Source of the DNA: Priapulus caudatus
Taxonomy: Eukaryota > Priapulida > Priapulimorpha > Priapulimorphida > Priapulidae
Assembly: GCF_000485595.1 (NCBI RefSeq)
Contig: NW_014577154.1
Coordinates: 412,755-454,818, forward strand
Direction of reading: 5' to 3'
DNA: 42,064 nt
The notes under the pieces were generated by a model that was given only the letters and a program-made list of their open reading frames with translations, ran no database searches and was not told the DNA's origin. Shown here piece by piece: positions 12,201 to 22,508 of the stretch. The number at the start of each line of letters is the position of its first letter. Positions within the stretch are counted from its first letter, which is position 1. The position numbers and the translations under genes are program-made.

Positions 12201-15200
12201 CAGTTGTCGCCAACTACATGTATCCCCCGTGATCTAGTATGAATGAAATATCTCTGTAAGGACGTAGAAGGTAGGTAAAGTTAAATAAGTCACAAAGACA
12301 AAGGTTTGTTACACAACTCATCTGCCTGAGATGTGCAAGTATGTTAAAATTGGTTGCCTTAGGGGTTTTGGTACGCGACACACCTTCTCCCCAAGATGTG
12401 TAAGTATACGAAGTTTGCTCGCACTAGGTCAATTAGGGGTCAAGTTATAGAGCGGAAGGGAGATATGATGAAGATTAAGGTCAAGGTCAATGTCAAATAA
12501 AGGTTGGAGTGACCTGGTTTCGGTATGCGACACACATTCTCCCCAAGATGTGTAAGTATACCAAGTTTGGTCGCGCTAGGTCAATCAGGGGCCGAGTTAT
12601 AGAGCGGAAGGGAAATATGATCAAGGTCAAAATAAAGGTAAAATAAAGGTCGTAGTGACCTGGTTTTGGTACGCTGCGCACCTTCTCCCCAAGATGTGTA
12701 AGTATACCAAGTTTGGTAGCGCTAGGTCAATTAGGGGCCGAGTTATAATGGTTTTGGTACGCTGCGCACCTTCTCCCCAAGATGTGTAAGTATACCAAGT
12801 TTGGTAGCGCTAGGTCAATTAGGGGCCGAGTTATAGAGCGGAAGGGAAATATGATCAAGGTCAAGGTAAAGGCCAAATAAAAATCGTAGTGACCTGGTTT
12901 TGGTAGCGCTAGGTCAATTAGGGGCCGAGTTATAGAGCGGAAGGGAAATATGATCAAGGTCAATGTCAAGGTAAAATAAAGGTTGCAGTGACCTGGTTTT
13001 GGTATGCGACATACCTTCTCCCCAAGATATGTAAGTATACCAAGTTTGGTAGCGCTAGGTCAATTAGAGTCCGAGTTATAGAGCGGAAGGAAAATATGAT
13101 CTAGGTCAAGGTAAAGGTCAAATAAAGGTCGCAGTGACCTGGTTTTGGTACTCTGCACACCTTCTCCCCAAGATGTGTAAGTATACAAAGTTTGGTCACG
13201 CTAGGTCAATTAGGGGTCAAGTTATAGAGCGGAAGGGAAATTCTCTGTGGCGGACCGAGCGGCGGCGGCGGCAGCTGGACAGACATGAAACCATAGTATC
13301 CATGCCGACTTCGTCGCGGGGGATACAATTAGGTCAAAAAGTAATGGGCCTGGCAGTTTTTCAAATGTGGTTTGATCTAGGGCACACGACATGATATATC
13401 CGGTTAATACACTTGTTCTGCAGTCAGAAACACTGACAGATTTGGCCAACACCAGCCAAAACTTCCATAACAAATACGGCCATTGTACCCAGTTGTAGAT
13501 CAGGAGATTGTACTATATTTACTTAAATAAATTCGGATCATTGCCTTGCCCTGTAAAACAGAAAATCACTGGATTCATCTCTGGATGAAAATGTGGGCAT
13601 TGCTGCATACACGCACTAAGCAAGTTGGGTAGACTGGCCAATTACCTGCAATGTCTTGCTTATGTAAGCTTCCACTTCCTTCTGGCTTTTCAGTTGAGCA
13701 GCTACGAGCTGTTGTTGGTGGCTACCCTGCAACTCAATCTGCTCCTGTTGGTCTTGCTGCATCTGCATAGAACATACGAGTGAAATATCATGCTGATGCC
13801 ATCTTTGTGTACAGAGCACAGACAAATATTAACCACGTCTAATTCGAACATCAATTCATTACAGAATTATATCTGTGCTTTCTAGCTGCTTAACGAGCAC
13901 ATATGGGTACATATGCTACCTATCATGGCTGGCAGTGTTTCTGTTTAGCAGCTATGCTGTCGCACATTAACTTCCACTGGAGCTGGGATTTCTTGTTTGG
14001 GATCGAAACAGTCAAGCACTGGTATGCTATGTTACCTATCCTAGCGGGCCACAGAAGGAGCGTTCACACCACATTCCCATCACAGCGAATCCTTCTACTA
14101 CACTACACTACTACCGCGACAGGTCATGCGTGCTGCAGTGGCGAGGACGAGTCTAGTGTATTGACACAAGAAGCGGAAGAGACCTATCATAGCGTGTAAT
14201 ATTGCTGTTTATCTGGGACACACAAAGTCACCTTCCACTGGAGCTGGGATTGCTTCTGCTGGGCGAGGAAATGCTCGTGTATCTGTTGCCGGTTAAGTCT
14301 CTGCTGCTCTGCGTACTCCTCCCTCATCACTGCTATCACCTTCTCCTGCGCCTCCTCTCGTGTTTTATCCAGCATTTTCTCCAGCTTTGCAATCTCTGTT
14401 TCCTTCTGTAAGAGTGAGCAATGCTGAATACATCGCAGTGCTAGTTTTTATATATCGGTTTTATATCGCACCTAACATTGATATATGAATATATATATAA
14501 GTATAATTACACGTTCACTCTTTAGTATTGAATTAATGTGATCATGCTTCACACTTTGATAATCAACTCTCGATGTGGTCATCAATACAGCCTGCTTAGC
14601 AGACATCTGTATGTATACAAAGACTTGTGCACATAGATATTCTGCTACACAGGTTTCGGTAGATATGTATAACCCATATTCATTGAGCAATTAATGGCAG
14701 TCACAAGAACATGGTTGAGCAAAGGCCATCAAGGGTTTACAAACATAACACAAAAACCATTTTCCAGGCATTATTGTGCATCTTTCAGAATCATGAGATT
14801 TTAGCCAAATACAATCTGTAAGCTATATTTTGCCTAATAAATGATTAGTGAAGAAACTTTTGTAAGAAGCAAATTTAATAAGGGTACTCTCGGATACGAG
14901 AGACATATCAATCTTAAGGACTTTTCAAAACCAAAATTATATCTGCCTATTTTCCAGCCCCTGTAAAAACCCTGGAAATTCCTAGTTGTTTTACTGTCAA
15001 AAGTAAGAGAGATAGCTAAATCAGTGACACATATGTATGCGTACGTTGGCAATGATGGCATCTCGTTCTTTTAACTGTTCGTGATCGGCTGTACTGAGCT
15101 GAACAACCTTAACAACTCGATCTGTCGTCGCTTCTATTGTCTTTTGCACTACAAAATCCATAACAGAGTACAATTATAATGAGTATATATGTGCACACAG

Positions 15201-17217
15201 GTTCATGCAATCAGTCAATCAAAATATTGTGCATATTTATCTATTGTATGTAATGTACTTTTACTCTTCAATGTACCAGTTGCACTAATGATATAATGAA
15301 TAGTTGTAATGATAAATAAAGTACAGTTTCTCTGCAGTGTAGACTTCTCACCTAACGTGCAAATTACGTACCTTTATCACACAGCTCTTTTGTTTGTAAA
15401 GTTTCATCCGGCACATTTGCATTGACGTCATGACCTATTTTTTCCACAAGTGTCTTCACTTCGGCTGTGCACTCCCGCATACATGCTGTCAGCCCGCGGA
15501 ATAACTCTCTTCATAGAAATTTTAAGAGCACACAAGCGTTACACAACTTACAAGGCCATAAATAGTGAGGACATGAACATATCTCTACTCTATATCGCAT
15601 ATAGCTTTGTTCACAGTGATACTATACACTCTATGGCAGTCTATGCTACAGCATACATAGTGAACTGGAACTATACGTTCTAAGTAACTAGGCTGAAAAT
15701 GCACCTGGTACGTGGTGACTCACTCCTAAACAATGTTGTGATGCAGTTTTTGATACTACATAAGATTACACTTTTAAAATGCTTACACTAAAAATCGTAA
15801 TTAATAAACTTATTGTGTACATAAAAATATATTTGCTACAAATATTTACCTGAACTCTTTATCCTTTGCTCTTGCCCTGTTAGCTTCGAGTTGCTGGCGG
15901 AATAAGGGTGTGGGTGTTGGGCCAGCGTTGTTAGGCAATGATGCATTATTCTGCTGATTGCTGGTGTTGTTATCTCTACTGTTGTTGGAGAACAGTAATG
16001 GCATGGACATATAGCGTTGATAATCCTGTGGTAAATGAAATACACATTATATATGCCATAGGAAGAATTACAATCATACTATGCAGTGATCACCATGTTG
16101 TTTCATACAGTCACACACAAAAATGTTCGAATGTTTGCTTACACTAACCATGCACAGTTAATGTTATTTGAGCTGCTAAAGATAACAATAGTTTGTGGAA
16201 CAAAAATTAATGCATCAGTTTAAATTAATACCAAACAGCTATAGAGCCCAAAGCAGGCGAGTTTGCCATGCTATTTAAAGAGATATACTTGACCCTAGGT
16301 TCCTTGCATATTTTTAGTTAAAATAAGTTTAAATTACGCTACATAAAAATTTCACTGTTCAATATTTATTAGAATTGTTTTTTTTTATGTTTTAAAACTA
16401 ACGGCTGTATCATTGCTTACAACAACGCTGGTGCCACTACTAGCCCATCTGCTTTCAAAGTTGTGAATCACAACTTTTCGGCTGCAGGCTAGAGACCAAA
16501 GGTGTTTCTTACTTACTTCGAAACTCAATGTCGTTATATGACAAATGTGAATACATGATTATAGAAATTTGTAGGTATATGCTATATAATTTATGCACTT
16601 TGCCACTTACCATAATAATTAATATACACAAAAGTTCTAGGAATGAAATTAATAATTTTAATTAAACTCGTAATAACTAAGCAGTAGATTATATTTATAA
16701 TGAGCACATTCTTACATCAGTCTGCTGTGATTGGCCAGATCCACTTAGACTCTGTGAAGCAAAATCCTGAGAAAAATCTTGGGTCTGTGAATTCTCACTA
16801 GAGTTGAAAGCCGAGTCATACTGATCCAATGAGCACGTGCTAAATTTTTGAGGGAGCAATGATCTGAGGAATACACAGAAACGTCACCGTCACATGAATA
16901 AAAATGGCAGAAATGATTATTACTACTATTAGTAATAGTATTAGTAATACTAATAGGATATATGGGCCAAAGCATGATCTTACTCTTAGTCTTAGAAGTT
17001 AGATGTCATCTATTCTATCAGTAATAGTATGATTTCAACATTAACTTGATTTGTACTGAGTGAGTAACAACATATTAAATCCATGACACTGTCACTGGTA
17101 CTGATACTAATAGTGATAATCAATTAGTATTACTGATGACTGATCTATACTGTACTAGAAAACTTACCCTGGATTTGTGCTAAACAGGTCTTTAGCGTTA
17201 ATTACATTCCTCTTCAT
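9269..17217 (-). CDS. IHO1: IHO1/CCDC36-like (Mer2 family) meiotic recombination protein
   Basis: Mer2-family proteins sit on meiotic chromosome axes, bind HORMAD proteins and promote programmed double-strand breaks. Eleven coding exons join in frame on the minus strand: 17168-17217 (ATG), 16716-16863, 15850-16025, 15372-15508, 15045-15148, 14232-14405, 13646-13762, 11906-12108, 11011-11477, 10221-10493 and 9269-9393 (TAG). They total 1974 nt, or 657 aa; human IHO1 is about 594. The start MKRNVINAKDLFSTNPGS resembles the IHO1 start (NVxNxK..S..GS). A short SQ-rich motif (DFSQDFASQ, residues 46-54) lies where IHO1 has its own. RAKDK (118-122) precedes a long Glu/Gln-rich coiled coil (about 125-350). 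Eight prolines follow (357-364), then a low-complexity Ser/Pro region and a Lys-rich tail ending in DHDYVNLG. The acidic C-terminus of vertebrate IHO1 is not seen. Another coiled-coil axis protein remains possible. Exon borders are inferred from splice sites and phase. Confidence 0.62.
10899..10978. repeat. (CA)n microsatellite
   Basis: An interrupted CA/CACG dinucleotide run lies in the intron between two exons of the minus-strand gene, just below the exon ending at 11011. Reading frames crossing it give His/Thr or Val/Cys repeats without meaning. Confidence 0.9.
11011..11477. other. GC- and CpG-rich coding exon
   Basis: This exon of the minus-strand gene is far richer in GC and CpG than the surrounding introns and most other exons of the gene. 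The frame reading GTCVPTSDANRCGDSGNPFF and ending SRSREQTP is the one whose phase fits both neighbours; other long frames here are shadows. A transcript from the opposite strand cannot be excluded. Confidence 0.5.
12300..13245. repeat. Satellite of about 150 bp in an IHO1-like intron
   Basis: A unit of about 146-153 bp is repeated roughly six or seven times. Markers are CTTCTCCCCAAGATGTGTAA (about 12383, 12536, 12681, 12770, 13015, 13160), GCTAGGTCAATTAGGGG, GAGTTATAGAGCGGAAGG and TGACCTGGTTTTGGTA. Units near 12740 and 12900 are internally deleted. Each unit ends with several AGGTCA-type half-sites. The array fills much of the intron between the exons at 11906-12108 and 13646-13762. Confidence 0.9.
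16905..16965. repeat. TAGTAAT-rich simple repeat
   Basis: ATTACTACTATTAGTAATAG and related permutations form a short, partly self-complementary simple repeat in the first coding intron of the minus-strand gene. Similar TAATACTGAT words recur to about 17150. Confidence 0.6.
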
Positions 17218-17221
17218 TGTC

Positions 17222-17293
17222 CTGCAAATGACAAAAGTCTCACTTGACTAGTATCATGACTCTATATAACACATTTTCTGTGATAAGACTTAC
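17222..17293 (-). other. 72-bp 5'UTR intron of the IHO1-like gene
   Basis: On the minus strand a GTAAGT donor (17293-17288) and a CATTTGCAG acceptor (17230-17222) bracket 72 bp. The acceptor lies five bases before the ATG at 17217. This implies a non-coding first exon upstream of 17294, whose start was not located. Confidence 0.5.
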
Positions 17294-17299
17294 TTCTAA

Positions 17300-18077
17300 T
17301 ATGACGATGAGTGCCAATGGCAATGATCATGTAAACAAATAACATTCGTTATAGAAATCCTACAATGACGCCGCAAATTGCAAACCAGACGAAAACAGTG
17401 ACTGCTCATCAGATGGCAGCACATGCCAATTGAACGCCGATTTCCACGTGCGTGGTACCTTTCCACAAAACTGACGATTTACGAGAGTAGGGTATGTATA
17501 CAATAGAAACGCAGTACATGCCATAGGACTTATATAACATAGCGTACTGGTGGAGGATGTGAACTGATAATTACAAATATACATCTATCTGTTCTAATAT
17601 CAGTTCTTAGAACATACAGTGATACACTACAGCGGTCTGCGAACTAGGCGAGAATTTCTACAGTCATCAGATGGCAGCACACTAACATCTGGACAAGAGA
17701 GCGTTTCACAACATTGTGTCGGTGTGAAGTCGATGGTAAACACAGGTTAGTGTTTAGTGTTAGGATTCAATTTACTATTTATATTGCATGCATTATGTTG
17801 TCATGCACATTGTAAGTACAGTAATAGTATTCTTTTACTTATCCAATCATCCAATCGTAACCAAGTATGAAGTAAGCTTAGCAAATGACAAAACATTAGT
17901 AGGATCAAGTTCAAGTAGGCCCCTACCCTAGATACAATAATGTAACCCAAACCCAAGAGGATAGGGTTACAACGCGAGCCTATACTTTTGTGCGGAGGAA
18001 TGCCCGAGTGAATCACTCGGGCAGGTTTGCTGGTGTATTTTCAGAGACTAGAACTTCCAAACTGGGTTTATTCTCAA
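17300..18077. other. Intergenic region upstream of the IHO1-like gene
   Basis: This should hold the 5'UTR exon and promoter of the minus-strand gene, but no TATA box or CpG island was fixed. A word CATCAGATGGCAGCACA occurs twice (about 17406 and 17667). A short hairpin, TGCCCGAGTG/CACTCGGGCA, lies at about 18001-18023. The sequence ends in an assembly gap. Confidence 0.4.
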
Positions 18078-18087
18078 NNNNNNNNNN
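18078..18087. other. Assembly gap (10 N)
   Basis: Ten Ns, probably a placeholder of unknown size, lie directly before the telomeric repeat array. The array may therefore be longer than shown. Confidence 0.98.
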
Positions 18088-18135
18088 GGGTTAGGGTTAG
18101 GGTTAGGGTTAGGGTTAGGGTTAGGGTTAGGGTTA
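18088..18135. repeat. Interstitial telomeric array (GGGTTA)8
   Basis: Eight exact GGGTTA units (48 bp) start at the gap edge and pass into ordinary sequence with ATCGTATATA words. Unique sequence continues for 24 kb to the right, so this is not a chromosome end as assembled. Confidence 0.95.
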
Positions 18136-18739
18136 TCGTATATATCGTATAAAATCGTATATATAATATCGTACCAAAAGCAATTGTAGTTATTATTCGC
18201 CGATAGATGGCGCTGGCATCACTACCGTGACTTTAAGAGAAAAAACATCGGCGACGGTACCGTTGCAGGAGACACAGCCATATAATATAGGCAGATGAAG
18301 CATGACTCCCATGAGTTTAATTAGGTTACTTAATTACTATACTTAATTAGGTTAGGTTAATTAGACACTGATTGAAACGAATCCAGCCAGGCATACAAGT
18401 ATCAGTGTTCCGCTATGTAATGACTCATTCCGCTATGTAATGCTCATTCCGTATATTCAGTTATTTTGACAACAGTATATTCAGTATTGACCGGTATACT
18501 CAAAATGTATATCATATACTCATATACAGTGCATGGTTAGAAAATGAAAACAAATAAAAGCTAAAGAGTATATACAAATGATAACATATTATGTATATGT
18601 ACAAGTCTGTGTGAAGGTTAGTGAGGTAAAACAGCAATGTCCTATCGAAAAAGCTTATAGAAGCTCTCGAAATAAGGAATGAGGTAGAATGAGGTAAAGA
18701 AGATTATGCAATATATAACCGGTATTTATACAATATTGG

Positions 18740-19065
18740 AGATTCGTGTACAATATATGTACAATACAATACATTATAATAATGTACATACATGTACAAT
18801 ACATACAAATCTATACACACTACATTACAATACATGTACAATACATACAAATCTATACACACTACACTACAATACATGTACAATACATACAAATCGATAC
18901 AACACAATACATTACAATGCACAGGACAGTGACAATACAATTCATCTACAATACAATATAAAAACAATGTAAAATACAATACATTACTATATATACAGTT
19001 CAATACAATGCAATATATTACAGTGTACAGTACAGTGACAATACAATCCATGTACAATATAAACA
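18740..19065. repeat. ACAATACA tandem repeat region
   Basis: A unit of about 51 bp (blocks TACAATACATACAAATC and TATACACACTACA) occurs about three times between 18790 and 18905. More degenerate ACAATACA words surround it. Reading frames across it give Tyr/Thr/Ile or Leu/Tyr/Cys repeats and are not genes. Confidence 0.85.
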
Positions 19066-19067
19066 AC

Positions 19068-19309
19068 CCTGGGTACGGTCCGGTATAGCGGAACGTACCC
19101 TGGTCACTATTTGATATGGTTAGGGTTAGGATTAGGGTTAGGGTTCGGGTTCGGGTTAGGGAGTAGGCATAGGTGACTCCCTAGCCTCGTTAGTGGAGTA
19201 GGCGAGGTAGGGTTCGGCATATTAGATAGTACCAGGGTACGTTCCGGTATACCCCACCGTACCCAGGGTACGTTCCGGCAGTACCCCGGGGGTCATAGAC
19301 CCTCTCAGC
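19068..19309. mobile_element. TTAGGG-bearing inverted-repeat element, copy 2 (left end truncated)
   Basis: This copy begins inside the left terminal repeat (CCCTGGGTACGGTCCGG) and ends with CATAGACCCTCTCAGC. Its core has an expanded telomere-like run of about seven units (TTAGGG with TTCGGG and TTAGGA variants, about 19117-19162). Other copies have only two units. An extra GTACCCAGGGTACGTTCCGG block lies near the right end. The right flank TCAAGTAGGCCCCTACCC also occurs at 17911-17928. Confidence 0.85.
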
Positions 19310-19722
19310 TCAAGTAGGCCCCTACCCGTAATCTTGCATTCTTGGTTCAATGATAGAGAACATGGATCCCATTGAGACCTATGTCATTTTCGTAAATGTG
19401 AGGGTAGCCCCTTTAAAATCGACAGGGGTGCTGTTGAGGGTGTTCTTTGTTCATTTCGACCGATAAACATTATGTGAATTAACAGGAAGTGTCGAAAAAA
19501 ATCCGTTGAAGCGACCCTACCCGCCAGTTTTCGGCCGTTCCTGACCATTGCGACCCGCGAGAATTTCCCGTCACCTTCCTCTGCTAGGGCCCTGAAATCT
19601 AGCGCGAGAATCTTTACTTTACTTAAATGCTGTGGCTACAGGTACGGCAGCCGTATCTTAATGTCTCGAGGCTGGAGGTACGGCAGCTAGTCCATTCGCT
19701 TTCATGCTTAACGAGACAATTA

Positions 19723-19733
19723 AAGATGGCGGC
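19723..19733 (+). promoter_or_regulatory. YY1-like motif
   Basis: AAGATGGCGGC matches the familiar YY1 core and lies in a moderately CpG-containing stretch (19480-19760). Two TACGGCAGC words sit upstream. No transcript start was identified, so the role is speculative. Confidence 0.25.
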
Positions 19734-19819
19734 GGGTGGCGCCAGATTTCGAAATAACGCTTTGGGAAATAAATTCACGATTTGAGAGTTTACTGTTTAG
19801 ATGAGCTAGAACCCTAACC

Positions 19820-19908
19820 GGGTTAGGGTTGGGTTAGGGTTATAACTTATAGGGTTAGGGTTAGTAACCCTAACCCTATAAGTTATAACCCTAACCCATC
19901 CCTAACCC
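19820..19908. repeat. Telomeric-repeat palindrome, 44-bp arms
   Basis: Bases 19820-19863 and 19865-19908 are inverted copies with one mismatch and a single-base spacer at 19864. The inner 34 bp of each arm match perfectly. Each arm holds GGGTTAGGGTT, then TATAACTTATA, then GGGTTAGGGTTA, so TTAGGG runs face CCCTAA runs head to head. Further CCCTAA words flank both sides. Confidence 0.95.
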
Positions 19909-20357
19909 TACACAGGCACTTGGACCGTTTCAATAATAAAATGATGGTTAATAAATACAACCTGTCAGTACTAGACCTACCAGTACCAGTACCAGTAATA
20001 GTCTTAATGTTTGATTTGACCTAATAACTTCACTTCAACACCGTCCAATGCACCGCTGCAACACATAGCGCGCACGCCATAAATTGTGCATGCACAAATA
20101 CACAGTGATATAGAGAAGGTAAGAAAGCGTTCGCACAGAAATTCCAGAACGCTCGAATCTTTTCACAACACTACAGCCGAAATACCTGTCCAACCGCCAT
20201 GACATTGGCATCTGTGTGTAGCTGAATGGTCACTTGTTCGAAATATACGTCTTGCAACTTGGTACCACATACTTTACCCAGAATTATATGAGAAATCCTG
20301 CTCAAATTTGCCGCGAATTTCCTATGAAGCCGTTTCGTAAATAGGATAAGTACATGA

Positions 20358-20384
20358 GCAATGGCGGCGCATTGCATTCTGGGA
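20358..20384. promoter_or_regulatory. Paired YY1-like and ZNF143/SBS-like motifs
   Basis: On the minus strand TCCCAGAATGCAATGC resembles the SBS motif bound by ZNF143 (STAF). It is directly followed by GCCGCCATTGC, a YY1-like core. This pair is typical of animal housekeeping promoters. It sits exactly where the truncated LINE ends, but no gene start is visible nearby. Confidence 0.3.
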
Positions 20385-20390
20385 CCAGAA

Positions 20391-21999
20391 ACTTCCTGGA
20401 AGTTGAACGGGGTGTCAGGAGGTGGTACATTTTTCCGAATAGTCTTTATACTTGGATGGTCTGTGTCTACCGCACATTTACAGTTTTCTCCAATTTTTGA
20501 GGCAACAGTAACGAAGTACTCATTAAACAGATTGCATACCTCGTTTTGATTTGAGACGGTTTCATTGTTGTGTCTCAAGTGAATTTGGTTCTGTTTAGTA
20601 TTCCTCTTTTCAGAGAGAAAAGGGCGTATGGTGGACAAGAAATCGTTCCATTTTTTGCCACCACCGCATCGTTCGGAAAAATATAGCCATATTGCTTGCT
20701 TCTTCAACCTGTTTACTTTGTTTCTCTGTTTACTATATGCTTCCCAGTTCTGCCTGGATTTGCATCTTTGGTGGTTCCTATAAAGCGCCTTTTGTGATTT
20801 ATCGCTTTATGAAGTTCACCATTTATAAATGGTGCTTTACTGTTTCTCTGAGTTTTCTGTTTGAATGGTATGTGTTTGTCTATGACTTCACCAAGCATCA
20901 GTTCATCAAAGACGTGGGCCACATGAAATGGTACTCGCTTAGTTCTTGTTTTAGAAGTTTCTCGTCAGTTGCTTTGAAACTTCTGTACACTAGCTCTTCC
21001 TTTTTAAAACCCTGTACATTCCCTCTAAATACTGTATACACAAGGTGATGCCAATCACTCAGTCCAGTGTCGAAAGACTTGGTACAGTACAGCTTTTCTG
21101 GTCTGTTTCTCACAATAATGTCGACCAATGAGGGGGGTTTACAGTCCTTCATGAAACATGTTGGTTTGTCTACAATGTTATGCATATCGAATGTATCACA
21201 TATATCAGACATGGGTTTCCCCTTTGTTGCATCACACAGGTCAAAGTTCAGATTGCCTATAATGACAACATTCTCATAGTGAATAAACACTGAATATATG
21301 CTTCGTCCAAATGCGTATAACAATCTGAAATAAAAACATTTCCCCGTTTGCTTGGCGGTCTATATACAGACTTTACCAGCCATTTAGCTTTACCTAATTT
21401 TATTTCTACACTATATCTTCTGAGAATTCAAATTGTAACTCGGTCCTCTGCCAAGATGCAATGTCAGATCTAATATGCATAAGTATTCCACCACCATATC
21501 CTGTCCTGTCAGATCTATATAATTTATATCCATCTACCTCAAATTGGGCGTTGGGAAACGACGCATCCAGCTTGGTTTCCTGAATAGTCAAAATGTCAAC
21601 TAGGTTATCATACAACATTTCATATAGCGCTATGTATTTGTATCTGAAACTGTTTATGTTTATGTGCGCCATAATAACGTTCTTGTTGTGTTTCGCTCTC
21701 GTCTCTCGGCGTTCACGAAATAGCATGTCCTTGTCTCGTGATCTGTTCTCTTCATCGTTTGTTCCGCTATCGCTAATCGACCCCTTGTTTGTGTCGGAGA
21801 CCGAGTCGGTCGTATTGTCAAAGAAGGAGTCACTGAACAGTGGTAGTGTACACCGATCACAATACCAATCGCAATCAGTAGTCGATAATCGATTGTACTC
21901 AATGTTGTTTATTCCGACACACTTGGCATGGTGCCATAGTTCACATGTACCATCACATAGATGATTATCACATGATGATGTATCAACTAGGCCTATCAT
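20391..21999 (-). pseudogene. Non-LTR retrotransposon (CR1/L2-like) 5' part, no reverse transcriptase
   Basis: Minus-strand frames encode the 5' half of a LINE ORF2-type protein. First comes a PHD/zinc-finger-like segment (HLCDGTCELWHHAKCVGI with a later DWYCDRC). Then comes an APE-type endonuclease (HININSFRYKY, LTIQETKLD, YRSDRTGYGGGI and, further on, LSDWHHLVY). A linker region rich in Lys/Arg follows, up to FNFQEV at about 20391. Frames break near 21408, 20910 and 20708. Homology stops at 20391, before any reverse transcriptase motif, so the 3' half is missing. That is the opposite of the usual 5' truncation and points to a later deletion or rearrangement. Clade is inferred from domain order only. 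Confidence 0.8.
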
Positions 22000-22127
22000 C
22001 TAGCTGGTTACGAACAAGTTTAGTTACCGGTACTTATTCTCAGGCTAACTTTACCCTGCTCAGAGAACATTAGGATTATGTGATCACTGCCTCCGTACCT
22101 GTAAATATCGCAGCGGGAGCAACTCTG

Positions 22128-22300
22128 CTCCCACCTTACCACCACGCTCACTTTACAACACATGTAAACATTGGTTCCCACTGACAGTATCAGTAATGAC
22201 AGTATATGTATGTATGCCTCCATTGGCACTGACAGCAGGATCAAAGGGTTATATACATTTATAGATGTGTTGTAAAGTGAGCATGGTGGTAAGGTGGGAG
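22128..22300. repeat. Fold-back element, 36-bp arms
   Basis: CTCCCACCTTACCACCACGC.. at 22128-22163 is inverted at 22265-22300 with one mismatch over 36 bp. Weaker complementarity continues outward (GGGAGCAACT against AGTTGATCCC). The loop of about 100 bp carries ACTGACAGTATC-type words. It resembles a small fold-back or MITE element. Confidence 0.8.
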
Positions 22301-22393
22301 GGCAGTTGATCCCACTGCCAGTGTAATACAGTTACAGCTGTTACTTGGAAAAGCCATGTTCTGCTCTCTGCTCCACACCACAGGGACCTGCTC

Positions 22394-22508
22394 GGCATAG
22401 TTTGTAAAACGTTAAGAGCAGTTCAGCCACCCATTGAGTTATGTTATATAAAAAGAAGATCTCTCGTTCAAGTATATCCAGTCTCTTTAACGTTTTACAA
22501 ACTATGCC
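22394..22508. repeat. Inverted repeat with 22-bp perfect arms
   Basis: GGCATAGTTTGTAAAACGTT(AA) at 22394-22415 is exactly inverted at 22487-22508, enclosing 71 bp. It lies about 95 bp after another fold-back. No coding content or target duplication was recognised. Confidence 0.8.

Noticed and set aside
12300-13245. Regularly spaced repeats, considered as a CRISPR-like array
   Set aside because: Units are ~150 bp without short conserved repeat plus unique spacer structure, and the genome is animal-like; it is a satellite.
18088-18135. A true chromosome end
   Set aside because: Unique sequence and genes continue on both sides, and the array is only eight units as shown; a mis-joined scaffold end remains possible because of the adjacent gap.
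18704-19066. A 120-codon minus-strand Cys/Tyr/Leu-rich open frame
   Set aside because: It is a translation of the ACAATACA tandem repeat.
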